Source of the DNA: Caballeronia hypogeia
GTDB taxonomy: Bacteria; Pseudomonadota; Gammaproteobacteria; Burkholderiales; Burkholderiaceae
DNA length: 64,000 nucleotides
Direction: 5' to 3'
Assembly: GCF_001544875.2 (NCBI RefSeq)
Contig: NZ_FCOA02000007.1
Location: 62,001-126,000, forward strand
The notes under the pieces are model-generated. The model was not told the DNA's origin and searched no databases. It saw only the letters and a program-made list of their open reading frames with translations. Of this stretch, positions 44,155-52,070 are shown piece by piece (within the stretch, counting starts at the first letter, position 1; each line of letters opens with the position of its first letter). Position numbers and translations under genes: made by a program.

Positions 44155-45405
44155 GTGGCGAAGAAACCGGACTCGGCTACGCCCAGCGCGGAGCAAGAAG
44201 CACTCGTCAAAGGCAAGACGCCGCGCAACGCGACCATGAGCATCGGCATTCTTGCTGCTGTCGTGATCGGAGGTCTGGGCTTCTACTACCAGCTACAGGC
44301 GACAAACAAGGCCGACGAAGACGCGCGCATCAAGAAGGCGAGCGCGCTCAAGTCGAGCACGGAAGCGCCCACTGCCGCGAACAACAACGACATCGACCAG
44401 ATGATCCGTCAGCAGCGCGACGCTGCGGCGTCGGAGGCTGCCGCGCGTGCCGCATTTGAAGCAGCGGCTCCGAAGCCCGCCGTCAACCCGATGCTGACCG
44501 GCGCCGACTTCCAGGAAGAAGTCAACGGCTCGGGCACGGACACGCGCGAGCTTTCCCGCCGAGCGGCGCAAGACGCGATCTATACGTCGTCTATCTTCAA
44601 GCAGGCCGGCGCGTCGCGTTCGGCGAACCAGGCGACCGGCGCACTGCCCGCTGGCGTTCCTTCGTTAGATGAGGTGCGAGCTGCTCGGAACGCTGCGGGC
44701 GCTAACACGCCCGACGCGATGGCGCTCGCCTTGGCCAAGCAGGGACAAGCGCCCGAAGATCGCGACCGCGCGTTCCTCCGAGATGCGGCTTCCCAAGGCG
44801 GCATCGAACGCACGACCTTCAATGGCCGGTCGACGGGTTGCACGTTGACGCCGCCCCATGTGATCCATGTGAAGACGGTCGAGGGGCTGAACTCGGACAA
44901 GCCGGGTCGGGTGTCCTTGATGGTTGACGAGGATGTGTATGACAGCCTCCGCGGCGACTGCTTGATGATCCCAAAGGGCGCGTTCATCAATGGTATGTAC
45001 AGCGCGGACGTCAAAGTTGGCCAAGAGCGCCTGCTGGTTGCTTCCACGAGTCTGCGTCTGCCCAACGGGAAGAGCGTGCCGCTCAACGGCATGCAGGGTG
45101 CCGACCAGAACGGCTACGCCGGGTTCTCGGGCGATGTGAACAACCACTTCCTGAAGATCTTCGGCGCGGGCTTCATTACGGCGATTTTGCTGAAGGCGTT
45201 CGACAGCAGCTCGCAGACGGCGACAACGGCGACGCCGAACGGAGTCACTACCTATGGTGACACGGCGGGGCAGGTCGCGGCAGCGACGGCCCAGACCGTC
45301 ATGCAGCGCAACCAGAATATCCCGCCGACGATCACCGTTGAACCGGGCCAGAAGTTTCTGGTGCAAGTGACGCAGGATATCGTCATGGAGCCGTACCATG
45401 ACTAA
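44155..45405 (+). CDS. virB10: VirB10/TrbI-like protein
   Basis: 416 residues from a GTG at 44155, 2 bp after virB9; the frame is open further back but that is not coding. A single membrane helix near the start ('MSIGILAAVVIGGLGFYYQL'), an Ala/Gln-rich linker, and the beta-barrel domain 'TLTPPHVIHVKTVEGLNSDKPGRVSLMVDEDVYDS...LMIPKGAFINGMYSADVKVGQERLLVASTSLRLPNG...MQGADQNGYAGFSGDVNNHF'. Spans both membranes and senses energy. Overlaps the next gene by 8 bp. Confidence 0.88.
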   Translation: MAKKPDSATPSAEQEALVKGKTPRNATMSIGILAAVVIGGLGFYYQLQATNKADEDARIKKASALKSSTEAPTAANNNDIDQMIRQQRDAAASEAAARAAFEAAAPKPAVNPMLTGADFQEEVNGSGTDTRELSRRAAQDAIYTSSIFKQAGASRSANQATGALPAGVPSLDEVRAARNAAGANTPDAMALALAKQGQAPEDRDRAFLRDAASQGGIERTTFNGRSTGCTLTPPHVIHVKTVEGLNSDKPGRVSLMVDEDVYDSLRGDCLMIPKGAFINGMYSADVKVGQERLLVASTSLRLPNGKSVPLNGMQGADQNGYAGFSGDVNNHFLKIFGAGFITAILLKAFDSSSQTATTATPNGVTTYGDTAGQVAAATAQTVMQRNQNIPPTITVEPGQKFLVQVTQDIVMEPYHD

Positions 45406-46198
45406 GGCGTTGGCCGCTGCCTGTCTGTCCGTGATCGCGTTGGGCGCACACGCGGCGACCATCGATTCAATCATCAGCCCAACTCGCATCGTCGTTGATG
45501 ACGGTGTGAAGCGCGCCATCGTCGAGTTGCCCGGCGAGCCGGTCTACGCATGTGGACTGAAACCGTTTCTGGCGTGGGCTAATCGATTTGAGGGCCAAAC
45601 GGTCGAGGCCGCGGCTGGCGGTGTTGCGCTCAGCATCGACGGATCGCCTGTCACCCTCGAAAGCCTGTTTGTGAAGGCGGGATGGCTGCGACCCGGGGCC
45701 CTTAGCGATGACGCTCAAGCGAGCATCACCGAGCGCCGCGGCGGTTGGGCATGTGCCTCCGCTCAGGCGCCGTTCGACGCCATGCACACCTCGGTCGATC
45801 CGAAGATTCTGGCTGGCATCGCGCTCAACGAGTCTGCATACAACGGTCGCGCATGGCCGTGGACGCTGAACGTCGCTGGTCGCGGTTTCTTCTTTCGCAC
45901 CCGCGAAGACGCGTATCGAGCGGTCCGCTACCTGATCAGCAACGGCCGATCGGACTTTGACGTCGGCATCATGCAGATCAACTGGGGATACCACAGTAAG
46001 CGCTTCACGAATCCTTGGGATGCGCTCGCGCCAGCAACGAATATCCGCGTGGCCGAAGACATTCTCAATGAGAACTACCGCCTCACGCATTCCGCTGTGA
46101 AGGCCGTCGCGTACTACCACAGCGCCAATCCCGCCCCGGGCCGCGAGTACCTCGCGCGCTTCGTGAAGCACCTCTCTCAAATCGAACGCGGTCTATGA
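45398..46198 (+). CDS. Lytic transglycosylase with N-terminal extension
   Basis: 266 residues with a signal peptide. The SLT domain starts at about 130: 'DPKILAGIALNESAYNGRAWPWTLNVAGRG' (Glu is catalytic), 'SDFDVGIMQINWGYHSKRF', 'NIRVAEDILNENYR' and 'VAYYHSANP'. The N-terminal 110 residues ('IVVDDGVKRAIVELPGEPVYACGLKPFLAWAN') resemble an OB/nuclease-like fold of unclear role. It opens peptidoglycan for assembly of the channel. Overlaps the next start by ATGA. Confidence 0.83.
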   Translation: MTKALAAACLSVIALGAHAATIDSIISPTRIVVDDGVKRAIVELPGEPVYACGLKPFLAWANRFEGQTVEAAAGGVALSIDGSPVTLESLFVKAGWLRPGALSDDAQASITERRGGWACASAQAPFDAMHTSVDPKILAGIALNESAYNGRAWPWTLNVAGRGFFFRTREDAYRAVRYLISNGRSDFDVGIMQINWGYHSKRFTNPWDALAPATNIRVAEDILNENYRLTHSAVKAVAYYHSANPAPGREYLARFVKHLSQIERGL

Positions 46199-47457
46199 AG
46201 CACACGCTCTCTATTCTTACTCTGGCGCTTGCCGCAGTCACGCTTAATGCGGCGGCGGCCGGCACCGACCCGCTCGACTTTGACTACGAGATCGCGGGAA
46301 ACGTGCTGGAGCGGCCCGCGCTCGTTTTCAACGATGGCAGCGACACCTATTTTCAGCCGCGTGCCGGTCAGTCGTTGCGCGTGGACGGTGGACATAGCCA
46401 AGGACCGTACATCGTTGTGCCGGGCACGCCCGAAGTGATCCGTTACTCCGCGGGCGGCTCGAGCGCCACCGCTTACTGGAAGAAAGCCAATCGCTTCATC
46501 GGCGACAAGGCGCGCGGCGACACGCCCTCTGGTTTTACTGGCTTCTCCGGCCGCCTCGCGCTGATTGGTCCGCGCAGCAGCCTCGAAAGTACCCGGCCTT
46601 TGAACGCGACGCTGCCGCTGGCCCAACTGGTCAAAGCGCTCGTGCCGCAGGGATGGACGGGCTCGGCACAGAAGGACATCGATCTGACGACCTCGGCGAG
46701 CTTCGGCACGCGTGATGGTGAGAACTGGATGCAGTCGCTCGATCGGCTCGTGGCCGCTTCCGACTTGTATGCAGACGTCGACTTCAGCGCACATCACGTC
46801 ACGCTGCGCCGCTCGGCTCCGCAGTCAGTGGCCGTCAACTATGTTGCGCCTGTGTCGCAGGTCGCGGCAAGTCCTGCTGCTGCGTCGTCGGGGGTCACTC
46901 CGGTTGCGGACCCGATTGCCGATATCGCGAAGAAAGCCGACACAGACGCACCCGCCGCATCAGAGTCCATCCTTGCCGCGAAGCTTGGCGCGTTGGCGAT
47001 CCGTGATGGTGACGACAGCCACATACAAATCAAGTTTTCCGCCAAGCCTGCTGCGGAGTTGAAGGTGACCGGGCAAGACGGCAAGTCGCTGCGCCCGAAG
47101 TGGGATGACGCGACCGGGGTCGTGACGTTTAACCGCGCAGAGCGTTTCACGATCTCCAACGGCGCCGACAAGGTCGAAGTCGCCCGTGTCGCCGGAACCG
47201 TCTATGAGTTCGACACCGCGAACAAGGCCGCTCTGCAAAGCGTGTTTGAAGAAAACGGCTCGACGTTCTTCAAGTTCGCCGACACCGTCGGCAAGGTGAC
47301 GGTCGCCGACGTGGCGCACATCGGTTCGGGCGAGCAGAAGGGCCGCTATTACAAGTTCAACGGCACCGCCGACCAGTTCATCGTCAATGCCGACGGCAAC
47401 GTCGTCAACGTGCTGCGCAAACACGACGTGCGGTTCTTCGATCGGCCCGCGTCATGA
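46195..47457 (+). CDS. VirB9-C-like/TcpQ-like multi-domain secretion protein
   Basis: 420 residues with a signal peptide ('ILTLALAAVTLNAAAAG'). Two VirB9-C-like modules: 'ALVFNDGSDTYFQPRAGQSLRVDG' near 36-96 and 'ALQSVFEENGSTFFKFADTVGKVTVADVAHIGSGEQKGRYYKFNGTADQFIVNADGNVVNVLRKHDVRFF' near the end; between them a secretin-N-like part ('PLNATLPLAQLVKALVPQGWTGSAQKDIDLTTSASFGTRDGENWMQSLDRLVAASDLYADVDFSAHHVTLRR') like TcpQ/PilL. Probably a lattice protein linking the channel and the secretin. Assignment from pattern. Confidence 0.7.
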   Translation: MKHTLSILTLALAAVTLNAAAAGTDPLDFDYEIAGNVLERPALVFNDGSDTYFQPRAGQSLRVDGGHSQGPYIVVPGTPEVIRYSAGGSSATAYWKKANRFIGDKARGDTPSGFTGFSGRLALIGPRSSLESTRPLNATLPLAQLVKALVPQGWTGSAQKDIDLTTSASFGTRDGENWMQSLDRLVAASDLYADVDFSAHHVTLRRSAPQSVAVNYVAPVSQVAASPAAASSGVTPVADPIADIAKKADTDAPAASESILAAKLGALAIRDGDDSHIQIKFSAKPAAELKVTGQDGKSLRPKWDDATGVVTFNRAERFTISNGADKVEVARVAGTVYEFDTANKAALQSVFEENGSTFFKFADTVGKVTVADVAHIGSGEQKGRYYKFNGTADQFIVNADGNVVNVLRKHDVRFFDRPAS

Positions 47458-47876
47458 ACCGAATGATCTACTTCTCAACGCTGCTTTGCGCGGCCGTATC
47501 GCTGCGTGCGCGTGCCGATTGTCTTGACGATGCCGCCCGCTATCACCGCGTGAGCATTCAGGTAGTACGCGCTATTGCGCAGCAAGAGTCCGGGATGCGG
47601 CCGTACGTAACGAGCCGCAACACGGATGGGAGCGAGGACATTGGGTTGATGCAAATCAACTCGTCATGGCTTCCGAAACTGGCGCGCTTTGGAATCAGCC
47701 GCCAACACCTGTTCGACGCCTGCGTGAACGCGTACGTGGGCACGTGGATCCTGGCTTCAAACATCAAGCAGTTTGGTCCGACATGGAAAGCGGTCGGTGC
47801 CTACAACGCCGTTTCCTCGAACAAGCAGCTCATCTACGCCAATAGCATTTACCGCCGCCTGCAACGTACGAACTGA
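47454..47876 (+). CDS. VirB1/PilT-type lytic transglycosylase
   Basis: 140 residues with a signal peptide. SLT core: 'VSIQVVRAIAQQESGMRPYVTSRNTDGSEDIGLMQINSSWLPKLARFGI', catalytic Glu in 'QQESG', 'CVNAYVGTWILASNIKQFG' and 'VGAYNA'. This short type is found with IncI1 PilT and BfpH. A second transglycosylase in the same operon as the one at 45398. Overlaps the previous gene (ATGA). Confidence 0.86.
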   Translation: MNRMIYFSTLLCAAVSLRARADCLDDAARYHRVSIQVVRAIAQQESGMRPYVTSRNTDGSEDIGLMQINSSWLPKLARFGISRQHLFDACVNAYVGTWILASNIKQFGPTWKAVGAYNAVSSNKQLIYANSIYRRLQRTN

Positions 47877-47881
47877 CCAAC

Positions 47882-48532
47882 ATGACGCCTATCTTTTCTC
47901 TTCAAACGCATCGCACCGCGCGCATGGTGGCTCACTTGTTCGCATGTCTGGCACTCACGACCGTATCGGGTCTTGCTGCAGCGGACCCCGACCAGTCTCG
48001 CCTAGCACCGCCGCCCGGTGACGGCTGGCAATTGCTCTCCGCGCCTGCCGCGAAGGCGCCTGTCGCTCAGCTGGCGATGGCGTCGCCGGTTGCTCCCGTC
48101 GTTCGTGCTGCTCCCGCTACGCCTGCTGCTCCGGCCGCGCGCAAAGCCGCTATCGGTGGCCCCGCGCCAGTCGCACTTCCCGGTGTCGCCGCGCAGGTGC
48201 CAGTTGGCGCGATCGACGTCGCGCCGGTAATCGTGCCGTCGCAGGGTGGCGCAACGGCGCCCGGTGGCGTTCTGTCTTTCTCGATCACGCCGCAGGACAT
48301 CAACTTGCGCAACGCGCTTGATCGCTGGCTGCAGCAGCAGGGCTGGCAGCTCGCCTGGAAGATCGACGATGACTTGCCGCTGGAGTTCAACGCGACGTTC
48401 TCCGGCGACTTTAAGTCGGTACTCACGCAAGTGATGCAGGCGACCAATCACATGCGCACGCCCACGCGCGTCTGCAAGCACACCAATAACGTTATCCGCG
48501 TCGTTGCACGCGCAGCCAACTGCCAAGAGTAA
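47882..48532 (+). CDS. TcpQ-family type IVB pilus protein
   Basis: 216 residues: signal peptide, a Pro/Ala-rich linker (about 45-130) and the TcpQ C-terminal domain 'SFSITPQDINLRNALDRWLQQQGWQLAWKIDDDLPLEFNATFSGDFKSVLTQVMQATNH...RVCKHTNNVIRVV'. TcpQ supports the secretin in toxin-coregulated and IncI thin pili. Immediately precedes the secretin gene, as in other type IVB loci. Confidence 0.85.
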   Translation: MTPIFSLQTHRTARMVAHLFACLALTTVSGLAAADPDQSRLAPPPGDGWQLLSAPAAKAPVAQLAMASPVAPVVRAAPATPAAPAARKAAIGGPAPVALPGVAAQVPVGAIDVAPVIVPSQGGATAPGGVLSFSITPQDINLRNALDRWLQQQGWQLAWKIDDDLPLEFNATFSGDFKSVLTQVMQATNHMRTPTRVCKHTNNVIRVVARAANCQE

Positions 48533-48537
48533 TCGCC

Positions 48538-50169
48538 ATGCGCCTCACGAAAATCAAATCTGCCGTTGCCATTCTCGTGGCCGCATCGCTGACTGGCTGC
48601 GCCGTGTCGCAATCCGATGTGAACCATGCCTATGACGCGACCAACGCCGAAGCCGCACGCGCGATGGGCAATGGCCCGGAGTCGATGTCGCTCGTTGAAG
48701 AAGTGCCGACCGCGTTCCTCGGCGACCGGTTGGTGCCGGTCGCCTATGAAGCGACGTTGCCGGCGATCTTCCGCGAAAAGTCGGTTGTCTTCCCGGGCAA
48801 CCTGCCGCTATCCAAAATCGCCACGCTCGTTTCGACGGCGACCGGTTATCCGGTGCATTTGAGCCCGGACGTATTCATCCCGCGCGACGCTCTGATTCCG
48901 AGGACGAACGGCGGCGCTGGCGGGCAGAGCGCACCGACGCAGCCGCAGTCCGTCGCGAGGTCCAACGTTGAGCCTATCTACGCCCAAGCCTGCAACTGCA
49001 AGGTGGGCGAGTACCTTCGCGGGGTGAGCGAGAACCTGGGCCTCGACTGGTCCTTCGACGGCACGACGATCTCGATTAGCCGGTTTGTGACCAAAACCTT
49101 CACGATTGCCGCGATTCCCGGGAAGGTTTCCATCAAATCGACGATGTCGAAGGGCACGGATACCTCGACAGGAAATCAAGCGTCCGGCGGCACAACCGGT
49201 GGCCAAGGGGGCAACACCGGCTCGTTCTCCGCTGTCACGTCTACCGGCCGCGACGGCACATTCGATCAAATTGCGATCATTCAGTCCGAACTGGAAAAGC
49301 TGAAGTCGCCGCTCGGTGAAGTGGTGGTCAATCCGCAAAGCCGCCTTGTGATGGTGCGTGACACCAAGGAAGCGGTCGATCGCATGGGTGCGTTGCTCGC
49401 CCGTGAGAACGCCATTTCAACGAGGCAAGTTGCGCTGCGCGTACGCACATTGCAGGTGGATCTGAGCAACAGCTCTCAGGCCGGTGTCAGTGCAGACATT
49501 GTGTTTAACCGCATCTCCGATGGCCTCAAACGCTATTCCGTGACGGTGGCGTCGCCTACGTCTCTGGCGACGGCGATCGGCGGCACTGTCGGACTGTCCG
49601 TCCTCAAGCCCGGCTCACCGATGGAAGGCACGAACGCCATTGTTAGTGGCCTCAATGCGTTCGGTAAAACGGTCCAGGACAACACGCAAACGAAGCTGAC
49701 GTTGAACGGCCTGCCGGTGTCGATCGGCTCCTTTGAAACGAAGGGCTACCTCGCCGCAACGACCCCGAGCCTCGGTTCGATTTCGGGCGGCACAGCAGGC
49801 GTTCCGGGCTTGCAGCCGGGATCGGTCACGGTCGGCGACTTCGTGAACATCCTGCCGTCCGTGAACGATCACAACCAGATCATTCTGTCGTACTGGAGCG
49901 ATAGCTCGAAGCTGAACGGCCCGTTCACAACGATCAGCACTGGCTCGGGCGACACGCTTCAGCAGATCCAGTTGCCCGACATCCTCGGCAACAAGGATGA
50001 CCAGACCATCGCCCTGTCCGATGGACAGACCGTGGTGCTGTATGGCGCGGTGAGCAATCGGTATGACGGCAGCAACAACAACGGCATCGGTGGTCTGTCG
50101 GGCGCATGGAACAAGGGACGCACGTTCCAGGTGATCATGCTGACGGCAACCGTCGTCCCGTCGATGTGA
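48538..50169 (+). CDS. pilN: PilN type IVB pilus secretin lipoprotein
   Basis: 543 residues. Lipobox 'SLTGC' (Cys about 21). N-terminal domains with 'LPLSKIATLVSTATGYPVHLSPDVF' (STN-like), then the secretin domain: 'VNPQSRLVMVRDTKEAVDRMGALLARENA', 'RQVALRVRTLQVDLSNSSQAGVSADIVFN', 'GDFVNILPSVNDHNQIILSYWSD' and 'GQTVVLYGAVSN'. Forms the outer-membrane channel for the pilus. Gly-rich stretch at 210-230. Five bases after tcpQ. Confidence 0.9.
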   Translation: MRLTKIKSAVAILVAASLTGCAVSQSDVNHAYDATNAEAARAMGNGPESMSLVEEVPTAFLGDRLVPVAYEATLPAIFREKSVVFPGNLPLSKIATLVSTATGYPVHLSPDVFIPRDALIPRTNGGAGGQSAPTQPQSVARSNVEPIYAQACNCKVGEYLRGVSENLGLDWSFDGTTISISRFVTKTFTIAAIPGKVSIKSTMSKGTDTSTGNQASGGTTGGQGGNTGSFSAVTSTGRDGTFDQIAIIQSELEKLKSPLGEVVVNPQSRLVMVRDTKEAVDRMGALLARENAISTRQVALRVRTLQVDLSNSSQAGVSADIVFNRISDGLKRYSVTVASPTSLATAIGGTVGLSVLKPGSPMEGTNAIVSGLNAFGKTVQDNTQTKLTLNGLPVSIGSFETKGYLAATTPSLGSISGGTAGVPGLQPGSVTVGDFVNILPSVNDHNQIILSYWSDSSKLNGPFTTISTGSGDTLQQIQLPDILGNKDDQTIALSDGQTVVLYGAVSNRYDGSNNNGIGGLSGAWNKGRTFQVIMLTATVVPSM

Positions 50170-50188
50170 GCGCGAGGTAAGCATCCCT

Positions 50189-51469
50189 ATGCACTTCGAA
50201 TCCATACCGGGAGAAAAGGGCGCGAAGCTCGTATTCGGGCTGGATTGGCGCGCCTACTTCGCCAAGGGTGCCCGCGCCGAGCGCCGGCGTTACGTCGACG
50301 AGTCCGGCGCGACTCACTACACCGAGTTCAAGTCGAAGGGCGAGACCATCGTCGGCTTCTGCGAGCTTGATCCAACGCAGCGCAAGGGCGGCAAGCTGTA
50401 TTCCGCCGCGGCGCGCATCGCGTCGCTTGAGCGAGTCTCGCGTCGGCCCGCAGTGCTTGTGCTCATCCAGAACGATGAACTTGTGCATCTGGTGCTGGTG
50501 CAACGCGGCGCCGTCGCGCTTGACGAGGAGGTCGCGCTTAACGCGCTCGCCGACAAGCGCGAAGCAATCGAGGACACCTGTGCGAAGGCCGGGCTCGAAC
50601 TTGCGACGCTCGGCCACGGCGCGCAACTCCATGCGGTCGATGAGATATTCGATCTGCGCGAGCTGATCGTTGCGCGCAAGGTCGGCCTCATCAAAAAGAT
50701 CCCGGTCGCCGTGCCTACAACGGTGCCGTTGCTCGTCATCCTCGCGGCGGTGTTCTATGGTGGCAAGCAATTGATTGACGTACTCAATCCGCCGCCTCCG
50801 CCGCCGGCGCCGCCGCCGACATTCATGCAGGAGTATCAGTCGGCAGTAATGCGCACACTCGCTGCGCCCGCTCCGCTCGCGAGCCAGCTTGCCCCGAAGC
50901 TACTCGCGAGTTTCGGCGCGCAGGAAACGAACGTCGCCGGATGGCAGTTTCAGAAAGCGTCCTGCACGATCGCCGGTCCCTGCATCGCAACCTACAAGCG
51001 ACAGGGCGGCACGTTCAAGGAGTTTGACGCACGCGCGCCCGAATCGCTGCGTCCGGTCGTCTTCAACCCTGACGGTTGGCATCTGACCGCGCGTGGTCCC
51101 GAAGTGACGATCGCCGAACGCGTGGCGCTTGGTGAGCAGAAGACGTGGCCAACCCAGCAGGCGCTCATTAAGAGTCTGCAGACCGACCCGCAAAAGCTTT
51201 CCACCAAGCCGGACACGCTCGATAGCCACGGTTACGTCGTAGATATCAAGCCGGCTGAGCGCCTTATCCAGCGCCAGCCGATGGCCGGTAAAGCGCAAGG
51301 GCCGCTGGTCCAGCGAGGTACCTGGCAGATCGATGGATACAAATGGCAAAGCGCGCTGCTCGCGCGCCTGCCGGACAACATGGCACTGGACACCCTCGAC
51401 GTCGAGTTGAAAGAGGACGGTACCGGGGTGCATTTCACTGCGAAGGGTAAATACTATGTTCTCAACTAA
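50189..51469 (+). CDS. pilO: PilO2-type inner-membrane pilus protein
   Basis: 426 residues. Starts with 'LVFGLDWRAYFAKGARAERRRYVDESGATHYTEF', a cytoplasmic region, then one membrane helix ('VPTTVPLLVILAAVFYGGKQLI', about 178-199) and a Pro-rich stretch before a periplasmic domain. Matches PilO2 of IncI-type pili, which anchors the assembly platform. Follows pilN by 19 bp and overlaps pilP by 14 bp. Confidence 0.82.
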   Translation: MHFESIPGEKGAKLVFGLDWRAYFAKGARAERRRYVDESGATHYTEFKSKGETIVGFCELDPTQRKGGKLYSAAARIASLERVSRRPAVLVLIQNDELVHLVLVQRGAVALDEEVALNALADKREAIEDTCAKAGLELATLGHGAQLHAVDEIFDLRELIVARKVGLIKKIPVAVPTTVPLLVILAAVFYGGKQLIDVLNPPPPPPAPPPTFMQEYQSAVMRTLAAPAPLASQLAPKLLASFGAQETNVAGWQFQKASCTIAGPCIATYKRQGGTFKEFDARAPESLRPVVFNPDGWHLTARGPEVTIAERVALGEQKTWPTQQALIKSLQTDPQKLSTKPDTLDSHGYVVDIKPAERLIQRQPMAGKAQGPLVQRGTWQIDGYKWQSALLARLPDNMALDTLDVELKEDGTGVHFTAKGKYYVLN

Positions 51470-52067
51470 GTGGCCAGCACGAGCCGCATGCTTCGGTGCG
51501 CTCATGTTCGTGGCGAGTGCGGCAATCTCGCAGGAAAGTCATCTGACGCTGGACGACATCGACAAGCTCGCGCGGGCGAAGCTCGTGGACTCGATGCGCG
51601 GTGGCCAAGGTGGGCAAAGTGGACAGGCGGCACCGTCCAGTGGCGTCGGCCTCTCGTCGCCGCTCGGCGCTGCACCTGCACCGGTAGCGGGCCCCGCACC
51701 GGCCGCGCCGAAGGTCGAGCGCAGGCCCCTAACGCTTGTCAGGCGCGTCATTCCCGCGACTTTCGTTGGAGCTTATTCCGACATGTCCGGCTCCTACGTG
51801 CTCTATGACTACCAAGGCACGACATACACGGCACGCCAAGGCAGTCGGCTGCTGAACGGCTGGACAGTCGCGTCCATCGACGGCTTCACGGTCAATCTGG
51901 TCGACGGCAAGCGCAAGTGGACGGAGACGATCGCAGCGCCTGCCGACGTGCCCGCCGTCGCGGTCCCGGATTCGCCGGCCGTCAGGGCGATCACGGATTT
52001 GTCCTCGCCGCTTCCTCCGGGCGGTGTCTCATCGACGGCTTCTACCTTCGTACCGTTTGGGAAATAA
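51456..52067 (+). CDS. pilP: PilP pilus assembly protein
   Basis: 203 residues with a signal peptide ('ACFGALMFVASAAISQ'). Short linker, then 'LTLVRRVIPATFVGAYSDMSGSYVLYDYQGTTYTARQGSRLLNGWTVASIDGFTVNLVDGKRKWTETI', a PilP-like HR domain with 'G..LL.GW.V..ID...V.L'. Bridges PilO and the secretin in the periplasm. Start inside the end of pilO. Confidence 0.82.
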   Translation: MFSTKWPARAACFGALMFVASAAISQESHLTLDDIDKLARAKLVDSMRGGQGGQSGQAAPSSGVGLSSPLGAAPAPVAGPAPAAPKVERRPLTLVRRVIPATFVGAYSDMSGSYVLYDYQGTTYTARQGSRLLNGWTVASIDGFTVNLVDGKRKWTETIAAPADVPAVAVPDSPAVRAITDLSSPLPPGGVSSTASTFVPFGK

Positions 52068-52070
52068 GCA

